From assembly GCA_048173955.1 (NCBI GenBank), contig DBEYOB010000076.1:1-40288 (forward strand): 40,288 bases of DNA, in the 5' to 3' direction. Source of the stretch: CAZUFB01 sp048173955 (GTDB lineage: Bacteria > Actinomycetota > Coriobacteriia > Coriobacteriales > UMGS124). Within the stretch, counting starts at the first letter, position 1, and each line of letters begins with the position of its first letter. The notes under the pieces are model-generated. The model worked only from the letters and a program-made list of their open reading frames with translations. It was not told where the DNA came from and did not search any database. This document shows positions 8,735-16,548 of this stretch, piece by piece. A program made the translations under genes and the position numbers.

Positions 8735-9364
8735 ATGACCCAGTACGGCTTTTATGTGAACACCGAGATCTGCACCGGCTGCAAGGCGTGCATGACCGCA
8801 TGCATGGACCGCAACGACCTTGCAGGCGACGAGAAGATCCGCAAGGTCTACGAGTTCGCGGGCGGCGACTACACGCTTGACGAGAACGGCGCCTACGCGA
8901 ACACGGCCTTTGCCTACTACGTGTCGCTCACCTGCCAGCAGTGCGACAACCCCGCCTGCGTGGCGGCCTGCCCCACCGGCGCCATGCAGAAGTACGCCGA
9001 CGGCATCGTGCGCTCCGACCACGAGGTGTGCATCGGCTGCGGCTCGTGCGCTACGGCGTGCCCCTACGGCCACCCCTTCGTGAGCGCCGAGCTCAAGAAG
9101 TCGATCAAGTGCGTGCTCTGCACCGACGAGGCGAGTGAGGACGGCGTGCCGCACTCCGCATGCGCCACAGCCTGCCCGGTGCGCGCGCTGGAGTTCGGCC
9201 CCATCGACGAGCTGCGCGAGAAGTACGGCGACACCTGCACCATCGCCATCTTCGGCGACGAGACGGCCCCCAACGTGGTGATCAACCCCCACCGCGACGC
9301 CTCCAAGGGCGGGGAGCTCATGAACCCCGCCGAGGTCGGCATGGGCGATCTCGAGCATCGGTAG
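8735..9364 (+). CDS. DmsB-type four-cluster ferredoxin subunit
   Basis: This 209-residue electron-transfer subunit has all sixteen cluster cysteines in four groups: C13/16/19/23, C67/70/75/79, C99/102/105/109 and C126/129/143/147. This supports four [4Fe-4S] clusters, as in DmsB. There is no signal peptide of its own; such subunits are exported by hitch-hiking on the Tat signal of the catalytic partner. AGGAGAGGAGG directly precedes the ATG. No DmsC or NrfD-like membrane anchor follows, so how quinol electrons reach it is not explained by this operon. Confidence 0.92.
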   Translation: MTQYGFYVNTEICTGCKACMTACMDRNDLAGDEKIRKVYEFAGGDYTLDENGAYANTAFAYYVSLTCQQCDNPACVAACPTGAMQKYADGIVRSDHEVCIGCGSCATACPYGHPFVSAELKKSIKCVLCTDEASEDGVPHSACATACPVRALEFGPIDELREKYGDTCTIAIFGDETAPNVVINPHRDASKGGELMNPAEVGMGDLEHR

Positions 9365-9413
9365 GTACGCGCCGGTGGCCGAGGGCGTCGGATAGACGGA
9401 TAGGTTTTCGAGG

Positions 9414-9447
9414 CTGCCCGGGTCTCGCTGCGGCGGGGCCCGGGCAG
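9414..9447 (+). other. GC-rich stem-loop between the Fe-S subunit and chaperone genes
   Basis: CTGCCCGGG (9414-9422) and CCCGGGCAG (9439-9447) are perfect 9-bp inverted repeats with a 16-base loop, inside the 163-bp gap of the operon. There is no T-run, so a processing or partial attenuation element that lowers chaperone expression is more likely than a full terminator. Confidence 0.4.
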
Positions 9448-9527
9448 GGCGTGCGGCGGCGCGGCGTGCGGTTGACGCCGGGCATGCGACCGGCGACGGG
9501 CACAGCCTCGGGAGGACGGAGACGGGG

Positions 9528-10352
9528 ATGGGAATGGACGAGCGGTCTGCGGTTGAAGGGGTCGAAAACGGGGCGTCTGGCCAGGGCGGGAGCCTTGGGA
9601 ACGTTGGGCTGACCGACCAGTCCGAGCTGCTCGAGCGCCTCGCGATCGCGTTCGGCGTCGTGGGCCGCCTGTTTTGGGAGGACCCCGATGCCGGGGTGGT
9701 CGACGACCTGTCCCCCATGCGGGCGGCGCTCGAGGATGAGCCGTTCGCCTCGATGGCGCCCGGGGGCGCACGTGCGCTCGCCGAGGTGCTCGCGGCCTAT
9801 GGGGACGACCCGGCGGCGTGCACGGCGCAGTTCAAGCAGGACCGGGCGTACCTGTTCTACCAGGTAAGCTACAGCCGCACGAGTCCCTACGAGTCGGTGT
9901 ACCGCACCGAGGACCACACGCTGTTCGGCCCCACCACCGCCCAGGTCAAGCGCGAGTTTGCACGCCACGGCCTTGCGCTCGGCACGGGGCGCAACGAGCC
10001 GAGCGACCATTTTGGCCTCGAGTGCCTGTTCGTGTCGCAGGTGGCGTGCGCCGGGCTCGATGCCCTGGCAGCCGGAGGGGCCCTGGCGGCAGACGACGCT
10101 GCGGCGACCGACGGCGCCATGACCGCCGAGGGGGCGGTCGCCGCCGCGGGTGCGTGCGCCGAGGTCGGGCGCTTTATGGCGGAGCACCTCCTCGTGTTCG
10201 CGCAGGTCTACCTTGCCAACGTCGAGCGACAGGCGAAAAGCGGGCTCTACCGCGCCGCGGCGGCGCTCGCCCGCGAGGTGCTCGCATGGGCGCAACGCGA
10301 GCTCGACGTGCGGCCGGTCGAGGTGCTCGACCCGGCGGACTTTCCAGTGTAG
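9528..10352 (+). CDS. TorD/DmsD-type molybdoenzyme maturation chaperone
   Basis: This 274-residue all-helical cytosolic protein would bind the Tat signal of the catalytic subunit and hold it until the molybdenum cofactor is inserted. The TorD-family signature appears as RNEPSDHFGLECLF (E-x-P-x-D-H). YESVYRTEDHTLFGP upstream and FMAEHLLVFAQVYLANV downstream fit the family. Two features are unusual: a ~25-residue polar N-terminal tail and an Ala/Gly-rich insertion (about residues 180-210) between the DH motif and the last helices. It is the third gene of the molybdoenzyme operon. Confidence 0.87.
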   Translation: MGMDERSAVEGVENGASGQGGSLGNVGLTDQSELLERLAIAFGVVGRLFWEDPDAGVVDDLSPMRAALEDEPFASMAPGGARALAEVLAAYGDDPAACTAQFKQDRAYLFYQVSYSRTSPYESVYRTEDHTLFGPTTAQVKREFARHGLALGTGRNEPSDHFGLECLFVSQVACAGLDALAAGGALAADDAAATDGAMTAEGAVAAAGACAEVGRFMAEHLLVFAQVYLANVERQAKSGLYRAAAALAREVLAWAQRELDVRPVEVLDPADFPV

Positions 10353-10537
10353 CGGGGCGCCGGGCCGCGAGCGTCCGCCGCGCGCCCTGCGTCGAGGTGG
10401 CGCCTCCCTGCGCGTGACACATCTGTCACCGCCGTGCCAAGCGCACGTCATCCATCATTTCCCCCCGTTCCCTATGCTTATCCCATAACCGGGCTGCCGA
10501 ACGGCGCCCCGTCGGGAGCGGGAAGGGGAGGCTCGCC

Positions 10538-12784
10538 ATGCGCAGGATTCTCGCGGTGCTCTTCTGCGCCATCAGCGCGGTGGTACTCGCATGCGTCATG
10601 TTCCTGTGGGGCATGACGTCCATCTCGACGCTCACGCAGGACGGTACCACCGAGATCAGCCTGCTCGCCAGGGCGGACGTACTCGGCGACACCTACGTGC
10701 GCGACTGGGTCGAGCCCATCCCCGAGAGGTTCGGGGTCGAGGTCTCGCGCGTCGTGTACTCCGACTCCGGCACGGTGGACGTCTACGCGAGCGACATGAC
10801 GCTCGGTGGGCGCATCTCCCTGACCGGAGGCGCCTGGCCGCCTACCGACCGGGACTCCGACGCGTTCGTGTCCAACACCGACACCGGCTCCGAGCTGCAG
10901 GTCGGCTCCTTCGAGCTGTTCGCGCCGGGCACGCAGGTGCTCGTGCACCCGCTCGACGCGCTCGACCATCGCGACGGCTACCTGGGCTATCTGCGGCTCT
11001 ACACCACCGACGACGCCGCGGTCGACGAGATCGTGGACTACCTCACCGAGCACGTGGGTCTGGCCAGCCGCGACACCGGCGCCTCGACGGACGCAGCGTC
11101 GAGCATCCTCTACTGGCTCGTGAGCAACGCCCTCACTGCCGGCATGCTGCTGCTCCTCGTGGTGCTCGCGGTGTTCACCCTGGTGCGCTACGGCATCCGC
11201 GAGAGCCGCAACGTCGCGGTCCTCGAGCTGCACGGCTGGGGCAAGCTCCGCGTCGCTTTGGGTCACTACGCGCGCGGACTGCTGCCGTGCGCCGGGGCGA
11301 GCTTCGGCCTGTGCGCGGCGGGGCTCGTCGTGGCGGCGTGCGCGCTCGGGGCGCCGTTCGTGCTGCCGGCGATGCTCGCGCTCGACCTCGCCCTGGCGGC
11401 GGGGCTGCTCGTGCTGGGCGTGCTCGTGCTTGGCTTCACCACTGCGCTGCAGAACGCTTTCTACTCCAAGGTGCGCATCATCGGCGGCAAAAAGCCGTTC
11501 GCCGTGGTCACGGCGCTGCAGTTCGTCCTCAAGTACGCCGTGCTCGCGGTGCTGCTCGCCGGCGCTGCCCAGATGGGTGGCCAGCTCGATTACCTGCGCC
11601 AGCAGGACGCGGCCAACGACGTGTGGCGCCGGGCCGAGAACGTCTACCACGTGGTCACCAAGGACGCCGGCCAGATCGCGGCCGAGCAAGGCGGCGACTA
11701 CGAGGCCAATCGCGCCTATATATACCAGGCGTTCGACACCTACCGGGCGCTCAACGACGAGTACGGCCTCATGCTCTGCTATGCGGGCAACTACCAGGAC
11801 ATGGGCATGCCGGGTTCCGAGGGCACCAAGCTCTGGCAGGTCAACACCGGTCCCGACAGCTACAACAAGGAGAGCCCCTGGGCCAGCACCAGCGGCACGT
11901 GCCTCGTGGTGAACGAGAACTACCTGCGCGCCAACCCGGCGGTCGACGTGGAGGGCGACGACGTGCTCGACGGCCTGGTGCGCGACGATACGACCATCAA
12001 CCTGCTCGTGCCCGAAAGCCTGCGCGCCCACGAGGACGAGATCCGCGCCGGCTTCCGCAAGGACTTCTGGTTCTGGAAGGTCGACGTGGCCGAGATCTAC
12101 GAGGAGCGCATGGGCGAGCCCGCGCCCGACCTGGCCGAGGACGACCTCGCCGTGAACATCGTCTGGATCCCCGACGGCCTGTCGTGGTTCGTCTACGACG
12201 CCTCGATCATGCCCGAGACGGGCAACGAGGTGACCGACGCCGTGCTGGTGGTGGACGAGGGCAACATCGACCCGAGCTACTACTACGCCTGGATGACGAG
12301 CAGCTGCTACTACGCGGCCGACCCCGCGAACCCGACCGGTCCGCTTACCGAGGCTGCCGCGCGCTTCGATGCGACGGACATGTACAACACCGTGCAGTCG
12401 GTGTTCGACCAGCGTGCGAGCGCCGTGCTCATGGTGCGCAACAGCCTGCGGTTCACGGTGGCGGCCGAGGTGCTGCTGGCGGCGGGGGCGCTTTTGTGCA
12501 TCTACCTTTTCTGCACGTGCTGGTACGTGCAGCGGCGCCGCGCCATCGTGGTGAAGCGCCTGCACGGTTTCGGCATGGTGCGCATCGTGGGACCCATGCT
12601 CGCGGTGAACGTGGGGCTCACGGCGTTGCTCGCGCTAGCGTGGCCCGGAGGCGGGGCGTGGCCGGGCGACATCCCCCTCGCGCTGCGCGTTGCGCTGCCG
12701 GCGTGCGACCTGCTCGTCACGCTCGCGTGCTGCGCGCTTGTCCAGCGCGCCGTGGTGGCGCGGGCGCTTAAGGGCGAAGAGTAG
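10538..12784 (+). CDS. Large ABC transporter permease of the DUF1430/bacteriocin-associated type
   Basis: This 748-residue membrane protein has one N-terminal membrane helix, an extracellular domain (~residues 30-185), a cluster of about four helices (~190-360), a second large extracellular domain (~370-620) and about three C-terminal helices. The cytosolic loops RESRNVAVLELHGWGKLR and RRRAIVVKRLHGFGMVRI are the paired coupling-loop motifs typical of the bacteriocin-associated 7-TM family (DUF1430). GGAAGGGGAGG precedes the ATG. It is followed by its ATPase 89 bp downstream. In related systems such pairs export or give immunity to lactococcin-972-like peptides. No precursor gene is visible on either side, so the cargo is unknown. 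Confidence 0.75.
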   Translation: MRRILAVLFCAISAVVLACVMFLWGMTSISTLTQDGTTEISLLARADVLGDTYVRDWVEPIPERFGVEVSRVVYSDSGTVDVYASDMTLGGRISLTGGAWPPTDRDSDAFVSNTDTGSELQVGSFELFAPGTQVLVHPLDALDHRDGYLGYLRLYTTDDAAVDEIVDYLTEHVGLASRDTGASTDAASSILYWLVSNALTAGMLLLLVVLAVFTLVRYGIRESRNVAVLELHGWGKLRVALGHYARGLLPCAGASFGLCAAGLVVAACALGAPFVLPAMLALDLALAAGLLVLGVLVLGFTTALQNAFYSKVRIIGGKKPFAVVTALQFVLKYAVLAVLLAGAAQMGGQLDYLRQQDAANDVWRRAENVYHVVTKDAGQIAAEQGGDYEANRAYIYQAFDTYRALNDEYGLMLCYAGNYQDMGMPGSEGTKLWQVNTGPDSYNKESPWASTSGTCLVVNENYLRANPAVDVEGDDVLDGLVRDDTTINLLVPESLRAHEDEIRAGFRKDFWFWKVDVAEIYEERMGEPAPDLAEDDLAVNIVWIPDGLSWFVYDASIMPETGNEVTDAVLVVDEGNIDPSYYYAWMTSSCYYAADPANPTGPLTEAAARFDATDMYNTVQSVFDQRASAVLMVRNSLRFTVAAEVLLAAGALLCIYLFCTCWYVQRRRAIVVKRLHGFGMVRIVGPMLAVNVGLTALLALAWPGGGAWPGDIPLALRVALPACDLLVTLACCALVQRAVVARALKGEE

Positions 12785-12873
12785 GTGCGGACGGGTTTGC
12801 CGGCGGGTGACGAGGCCGGCCGGTTCCGATACCGGCCGGAAGCCGGGAAGGCCATGGAAGAAAGGGGTGCGAC

Positions 12874-13506
12874 ATGCTGGAACTTAGGGGTGTCACCAAG
12901 CGGTTCGGTGACCGTGCGATCTTCGAGAACCTCGATTTGGCGGTGGAGGACGGGGCGTTCCTCGTGGTGACGGGCGCCTCGGGCAGCGGCAAGACCACGC
13001 TGCTCAACGTGATGGGCGGTTTGGAGAAGCCCGACGCGGGCGCGGTCTTCGCGGACGGGCAGCCCCTGCGCGGACGCCGCCGCACGCTGCTGTTCCACCG
13101 CCGGCGCGCCGGGTTCCTCTTTCAGAACTACGCCCTCATGGAGGACGCCACCGTGCGCCGGAACATGCTCGTGGCGCTGGTCTACCGCAAGGCGGACAGC
13201 CGCAGCGAGCGGGCGGCCGCCGTGGAGCGCGCGCTGGCGGCGGTGGGGCTGCCCGGTGTGCAGGGCAAGAAGGTCTATCAGCTCTCGGGCGGCGAGCAGC
13301 AACGCGTGGCCCTGGCGCGGCTCACCCTGCAGGACCCCGCCTACGTGTTCGCCGACGAGCCCACCGGCAACCTCGACGCCGCCAACCGCGACCTGGTGCT
13401 CGGCCGCCTCGCCGCGCTCAATGCCGCGGGCAAGACCGTCGTGGTGGTGACGCACGACCCCGCGGTTGCCAACGCCGCCTGCGTCACGCAGCGCGTGGAG
13501 CTGTGA
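12874..13506 (+). CDS. ABC transporter ATP-binding protein, lactococcin-972-exporter type
   Basis: This 210-residue single ABC domain has Walker A GASGSGKTT (34-42), a Q-loop in FLFQNYALMEDATVRRN, the signature LSGGEQQR, Walker B YVFADEPTGNLD and an H-switch VVVTHD. The FLFQNYALMEDATV stretch and short length fit the subgroup that partners DUF1430 permeases. It energises the permease encoded directly upstream. The start ATG follows GAAAGGGG. The stop lies 35 bp from the convergent DUF362 gene. Confidence 0.87.
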   Translation: MLELRGVTKRFGDRAIFENLDLAVEDGAFLVVTGASGSGKTTLLNVMGGLEKPDAGAVFADGQPLRGRRRTLLFHRRRAGFLFQNYALMEDATVRRNMLVALVYRKADSRSERAAAVERALAAVGLPGVQGKKVYQLSGGEQQRVALARLTLQDPAYVFADEPTGNLDAANRDLVLGRLAALNAAGKTVVVVTHDPAVANAACVTQRVEL

Positions 13507-13541
13507 GACGCAGGCGGCCGGTCGCCGGATAGTTGTCGCCC

Positions 13542-14438
13542 CTACAGCTCCACGAGCTCGTAGTCGCGGGTGCCGTAGTCCAGCTCGGCGGCGGCCTCGA
13601 TGGTGTGGATGCCGTTGCGGCTGTTGACCCGCTCCATGAAGTGCTCCTTGCCCGGGTCGTCGGACGCCATGACGAGGTCGATGCAGGCCTGGTCGATGGC
13701 CACCGGGTTGAGCGAGGACAGGATGCCGATGTCGGCCATGCAGGGGTCCTCGGCCACCACGCAGCAGTCGCAGTCCACCGAGAGGTTCTTCATCACGTTG
13801 ACGTAGGCAATCTTGCCGGCGAAGTGCGCCACCACGGTCGACGCCGCGTCGGCCATGGCCTCGGGGAAGGCGACGCTGTCGGCGTGCTGCTTCCAGGTTT
13901 CGAAGCGGTCGTCGGTCTTGCCGCCCGAGTGGATGAGCGCCTTGCCCGCGCGCGAGGCGCACCCGATGGAGAGCTGCTTGAGCGCTCCGCCGTAGCCTCC
14001 CATGGGGTGGCCTTTGAAGTGGGCGAGCACGAGCATCGAGTCGTAGTTCACGATGTTCCTGCCCACGAGGTTCTCCTTGAGGACCTTGCCGTTGGGGATG
14101 GGCCACACCAGGTCGGGCCCCTCGGCGTCCATGAGGTCCACGTCGAAGTACCTGTTCCAGCCGTGCTCCTCGATGAGCTTGAGGTGCGACTCGGTGTTGT
14201 CGCGCACGCCGCCGCTCGCGTCGCCGTAGGCGGTGTTGCACTCGACGATCGTGCCGCCGACCTCCTCGACCATCGGCCGCCAGAACTCGGGGTGCAGGAA
14301 GTTCTGGTTGCCCTTCTCGCCCGAGTGGACCTTGACGGCGACCTTGCCAGGGAGCTCGACGCCCAAGGCGCGGTACAGCTCGACGACCTTTTCCGGAGTG
14401 ATCTCGCGGGAGAAATAGACCTTTGCCTTGTCAGCCAT
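13542..14438 (-). CDS. DUF362 domain protein
   Basis: This 298-residue cytosolic protein is recognisable by AVKVHSGEKGNQNFLHPEF, GGTIVECNTAYGD, MLVLAHFKGHPMGGYGGALK and IGILSSLNPVAIDQACIDLV. DUF362 proteins are often fused to 4Fe-4S ferredoxin domains. This one has no ferredoxin repeat but keeps the cluster-like CDCCVVAEDPCMADIG, which could bind metal or Fe-S. The ATG at 14438 follows GAGGAGGG; a longer open frame upstream is not supported. No biochemical role is established for the family. It stands alone, convergent with the ABC operon. Confidence 0.85.
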   Translation of the reverse strand: MADKAKVYFSREITPEKVVELYRALGVELPGKVAVKVHSGEKGNQNFLHPEFWRPMVEEVGGTIVECNTAYGDASGGVRDNTESHLKLIEEHGWNRYFDVDLMDAEGPDLVWPIPNGKVLKENLVGRNIVNYDSMLVLAHFKGHPMGGYGGALKQLSIGCASRAGKALIHSGGKTDDRFETWKQHADSVAFPEAMADAASTVVAHFAGKIAYVNVMKNLSVDCDCCVVAEDPCMADIGILSSLNPVAIDQACIDLVMASDDPGKEHFMERVNSRNGIHTIEAAAELDYGTRDYELVEL

Positions 14439-14685
14439 GGGGGACGCCCTCCTCTTCGCATTGCTGCATCGCCGCGCCGCCGCGAACCCATGGGCCCTAC
14501 GTCGGCGCATGAATACTGTAGCACTATTCTGACATCGTGTCATCTCATGGGAATGTTGCATCACCCGTGGGAACCTGCGTCGCCTGCGGGAAGACGTCCG
14601 TGACAGGTGGGTTGGTTGAGGCAGCAGGGACGCCAGCTCTTTGGGGGAGGGGGAGGCATGCTCGTGTCAATGGAATGCCACCTCG

Positions 14686-14873
14686 CTGGCCAAAACGTTC
14701 GATTGTGAAGAGCAGTGGCGGAGTGCTTGCGGGCAAGATGGACCGATTGCCCTATTCTGACCTGCGTTTTTATCGGACGGCCTGTCGGATGGGCGCTGGT
14801 ATGGCGTCCGGATGGGATCGAAACCCTGCTATCGACGGTCTTGATGCTCTTCACGATTGCGCATTTTGGCCAG
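14686..14873. repeat. 188-bp module bounded by 29-bp inverted repeats
   Basis: The left arm (14686-14714) begins CTGGCCAAAA and ends GTGAAGAGCA. The right arm (14845-14873) is its inverted copy, differing at 5 of 29 positions, all in the middle. The spacer is about 130 bp with no gene. The arrangement looks like a miniature inverted-repeat element or a pair of inverted protein-binding sites. No target-site duplication is obvious. The rest of the 615-bp gap (14439-15053) holds a promoter region at 14951-14990 and nothing else recognised. Confidence 0.6.
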
Positions 14874-14950
14874 AGGAACGCAGTTTTCCTGACACCAATT
14901 GCCGCTTGCGGCGCTGCGAAACCCCGGATGCGCCCCGCGGCAAACGAATC

Positions 14951-14979
14951 TGCAAAAATACGAACATATGTACTATAAT
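14951..14979 (+). promoter_or_regulatory. Promoter with LexA-like box before the DUF1848 gene
   Basis: A consensus -10 TATAAT (14974-14979) directly follows CGAACATATGTAC (14961-14973), close to the Gram-positive/actinobacterial LexA box CGAAC-N4-GTTCG with one half degraded. A weak -35 (TGCAAA, 14951-14956) gives a 17-bp spacer. The box lies in the spacer, where a repressor would block polymerase. Only the right half-site deviates from consensus, so SOS control is plausible but unproven. Confidence 0.5.
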
Positions 14980-15053
14980 AAACCTCAACGCTGTCTAGCT
15001 GCCCAATCGTCTGGTTATCCAATCGTCCGACCGTTTGGGAAGGGGCCATCGCG

Positions 15054-15995
15054 ATGATCATCAACACCGGTGCGCGGACCGACACGGTGCAGTACTACAC
15101 CGACTGGCTGCTCCGCCGCTTCGAGGAGGGCTACGTCCTTGCGCGCAACCCGCTCTTCCCCAACAAGGTGACGCGCTACGAGCTCGACCCCGCCGTCGTC
15201 GACTGCGTGGTGTTCTGCTCGAAGGACTACCGTCCCATCCTGCCGCGCCTCTCTGAGATCACCGGCCGCTTCAACACGTACTTCCACTACACCATCACGG
15301 CGTACGGCCCCGACATCGAGCCGGGCGTGCCCTCCATCGAGCGCAGCATCGAGACGCTCGTCGAGCTCGCGCGCCTCGTGGGCACGCAGCGCGTGGCGTG
15401 GCGCTACGACCCGGTGCTGCTGACGGGGGAGCACACGGTGGAGCGCCATCTCGAGACGTTCGAGCGCATGGCGCAGAGGCTCGCGCCCCACATCGACCGA
15501 TGCATCTTCAGCTTCGTCGAGATGTACAAGAAGCTTGCGTGGAACATGCCCGAGCTCGTGCCGCTTTCCGAGGGCGACAGGGACCGGATCGCCCAAGGTC
15601 TGGGCGCCATCGCCGGTCGCCACGGCATCCGCATCCAGACCTGCGGGACCAACGGCGACTTTACGCGCTACGGCATCGCGGCGTCGGGCTGCATGACGCT
15701 CGACATCCTCGGTGCGGCCAACGGCGTCGAGTTCAAACGGCTCAAGCACCGCGGTTTGCGCGAAGGCTGCCACTGCATCGAGAGCCGCGACATCGGTGCG
15801 TACGACACCTGCCCCAACGGCTGCCGATACTGCTACGCCAACAAGGACCATCGCAAGGCGGCCGAGAACTACCGCCGCCACGACCCCTCGTCGCCCCTGC
15901 TCATCGGCAACGTGCGGCCGGAGGACACGGTGACGCAAGGGGTGCAGCGCTCGTTTTTGAAGCCCGGCACCCGTCAAGCGAGGCTGCCCCTGTAG
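15054..15995 (+). CDS. DUF1848 family protein with C-terminal CX3CX2C cluster
   Basis: This 313-residue cytosolic protein matches DUF1848 across its length (MIINTGARTDTVQYY, NPLFPNKVTRYEL, VVFCSKDYRPIL, GRFNTYFHYTITAYG, VAWRYDPVLLT). Near the C-terminus CHCIESRDIG is followed by C253-x3-C257-x2-C260 (CPNGCRYCYAN). This is the same spacing as the radical-SAM [4Fe-4S] motif but at the opposite end of the protein. The family's role is not established; by shape it resembles spore-photoproduct-lyase-like TIM barrels. GGGAAGGGG precedes the ATG. The promoter carries a LexA-like box, which would link it to DNA damage. Confidence 0.83.
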   Translation: MIINTGARTDTVQYYTDWLLRRFEEGYVLARNPLFPNKVTRYELDPAVVDCVVFCSKDYRPILPRLSEITGRFNTYFHYTITAYGPDIEPGVPSIERSIETLVELARLVGTQRVAWRYDPVLLTGEHTVERHLETFERMAQRLAPHIDRCIFSFVEMYKKLAWNMPELVPLSEGDRDRIAQGLGAIAGRHGIRIQTCGTNGDFTRYGIAASGCMTLDILGAANGVEFKRLKHRGLREGCHCIESRDIGAYDTCPNGCRYCYANKDHRKAAENYRRHDPSSPLLIGNVRPEDTVTQGVQRSFLKPGTRQARLPL

Positions 15996-16548
15996 GACCT
16001 CGGGATGCGGGCGCGCGGCACGGGCGGCGGAGATGGTGGGGAGGGGAGGATAGGGTTTTCCGACGCGAATCGCGCGTCTCGTAGCAAATCGTGCGGGTAT
16101 GTACGGGTGGTTGCGGGCCGGTTTGGGGCAAGATGCCTTTTCGGGCGACTTCAGTGTTTCGTTTATGCAGGTCGTTACGTATGTAGAATCAAATTAGCAA
16201 AACAAATGAGCTGCTTCGTCCGTGCATACCCGTTCGATCTGCTACGGATGGGGCATTTTCTGGCAAGGGAAGAAACGAACGTCCCGCATTCGTGCCGCAT
16301 GGCCGCATCCGCCCCCGTGCGCCGTCCGCTCGGCTTCTCCGATCGTCCGCTGCTTACGGTCTCTTCGGGCGGCTGTCCCCATTGGGTCGTTCCGCCCGTG
16401 CCCGTTGGGCCTTTCTGAAAACGCTTTGGAGGCAGGGGCCGTCCTTGGGCCTCATGGTTGCGGAGAAGTCCGTTCGGATAGAATCGGACGCGTACGGTCC
16501 AGGCGGTGACGTCCCGCGGACGTGTACCGCGAGGCGAGGGGAGACGCG
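15996..16548. other. Gene-free stretch after DUF1848
   Basis: This 553-bp gap holds a short perfect hairpin at 16062-16078 (GACGCG, 5-base loop, CGCGTC), possibly ending the DUF1848 transcript. A small AT-richer patch lies around 16170-16215, with TAGAAT as a possible -10. I see no coding potential or known riboswitch. Confidence 0.4.

Noticed and set aside
5426..9718. 1430-residue open frame antisense to the ybaK-molybdoenzyme region
   Set aside because: It is opposite clear DmsA/DmsB coding sequence, has Val/Ala/Gly/His-rich composition typical of high-GC antisense frames and no recognisable domain.
10538..12784. Long antisense and frame-shifted ORFs over the ABC permease
   Set aside because: Arg/His/Ala-rich shadows of the permease frame, which itself has consistent membrane helices and an RBS.
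16222..16509. Open frame in the gap before the flippase gene
   Set aside because: Composition is irregular, no RBS, and no similarity to a known domain.
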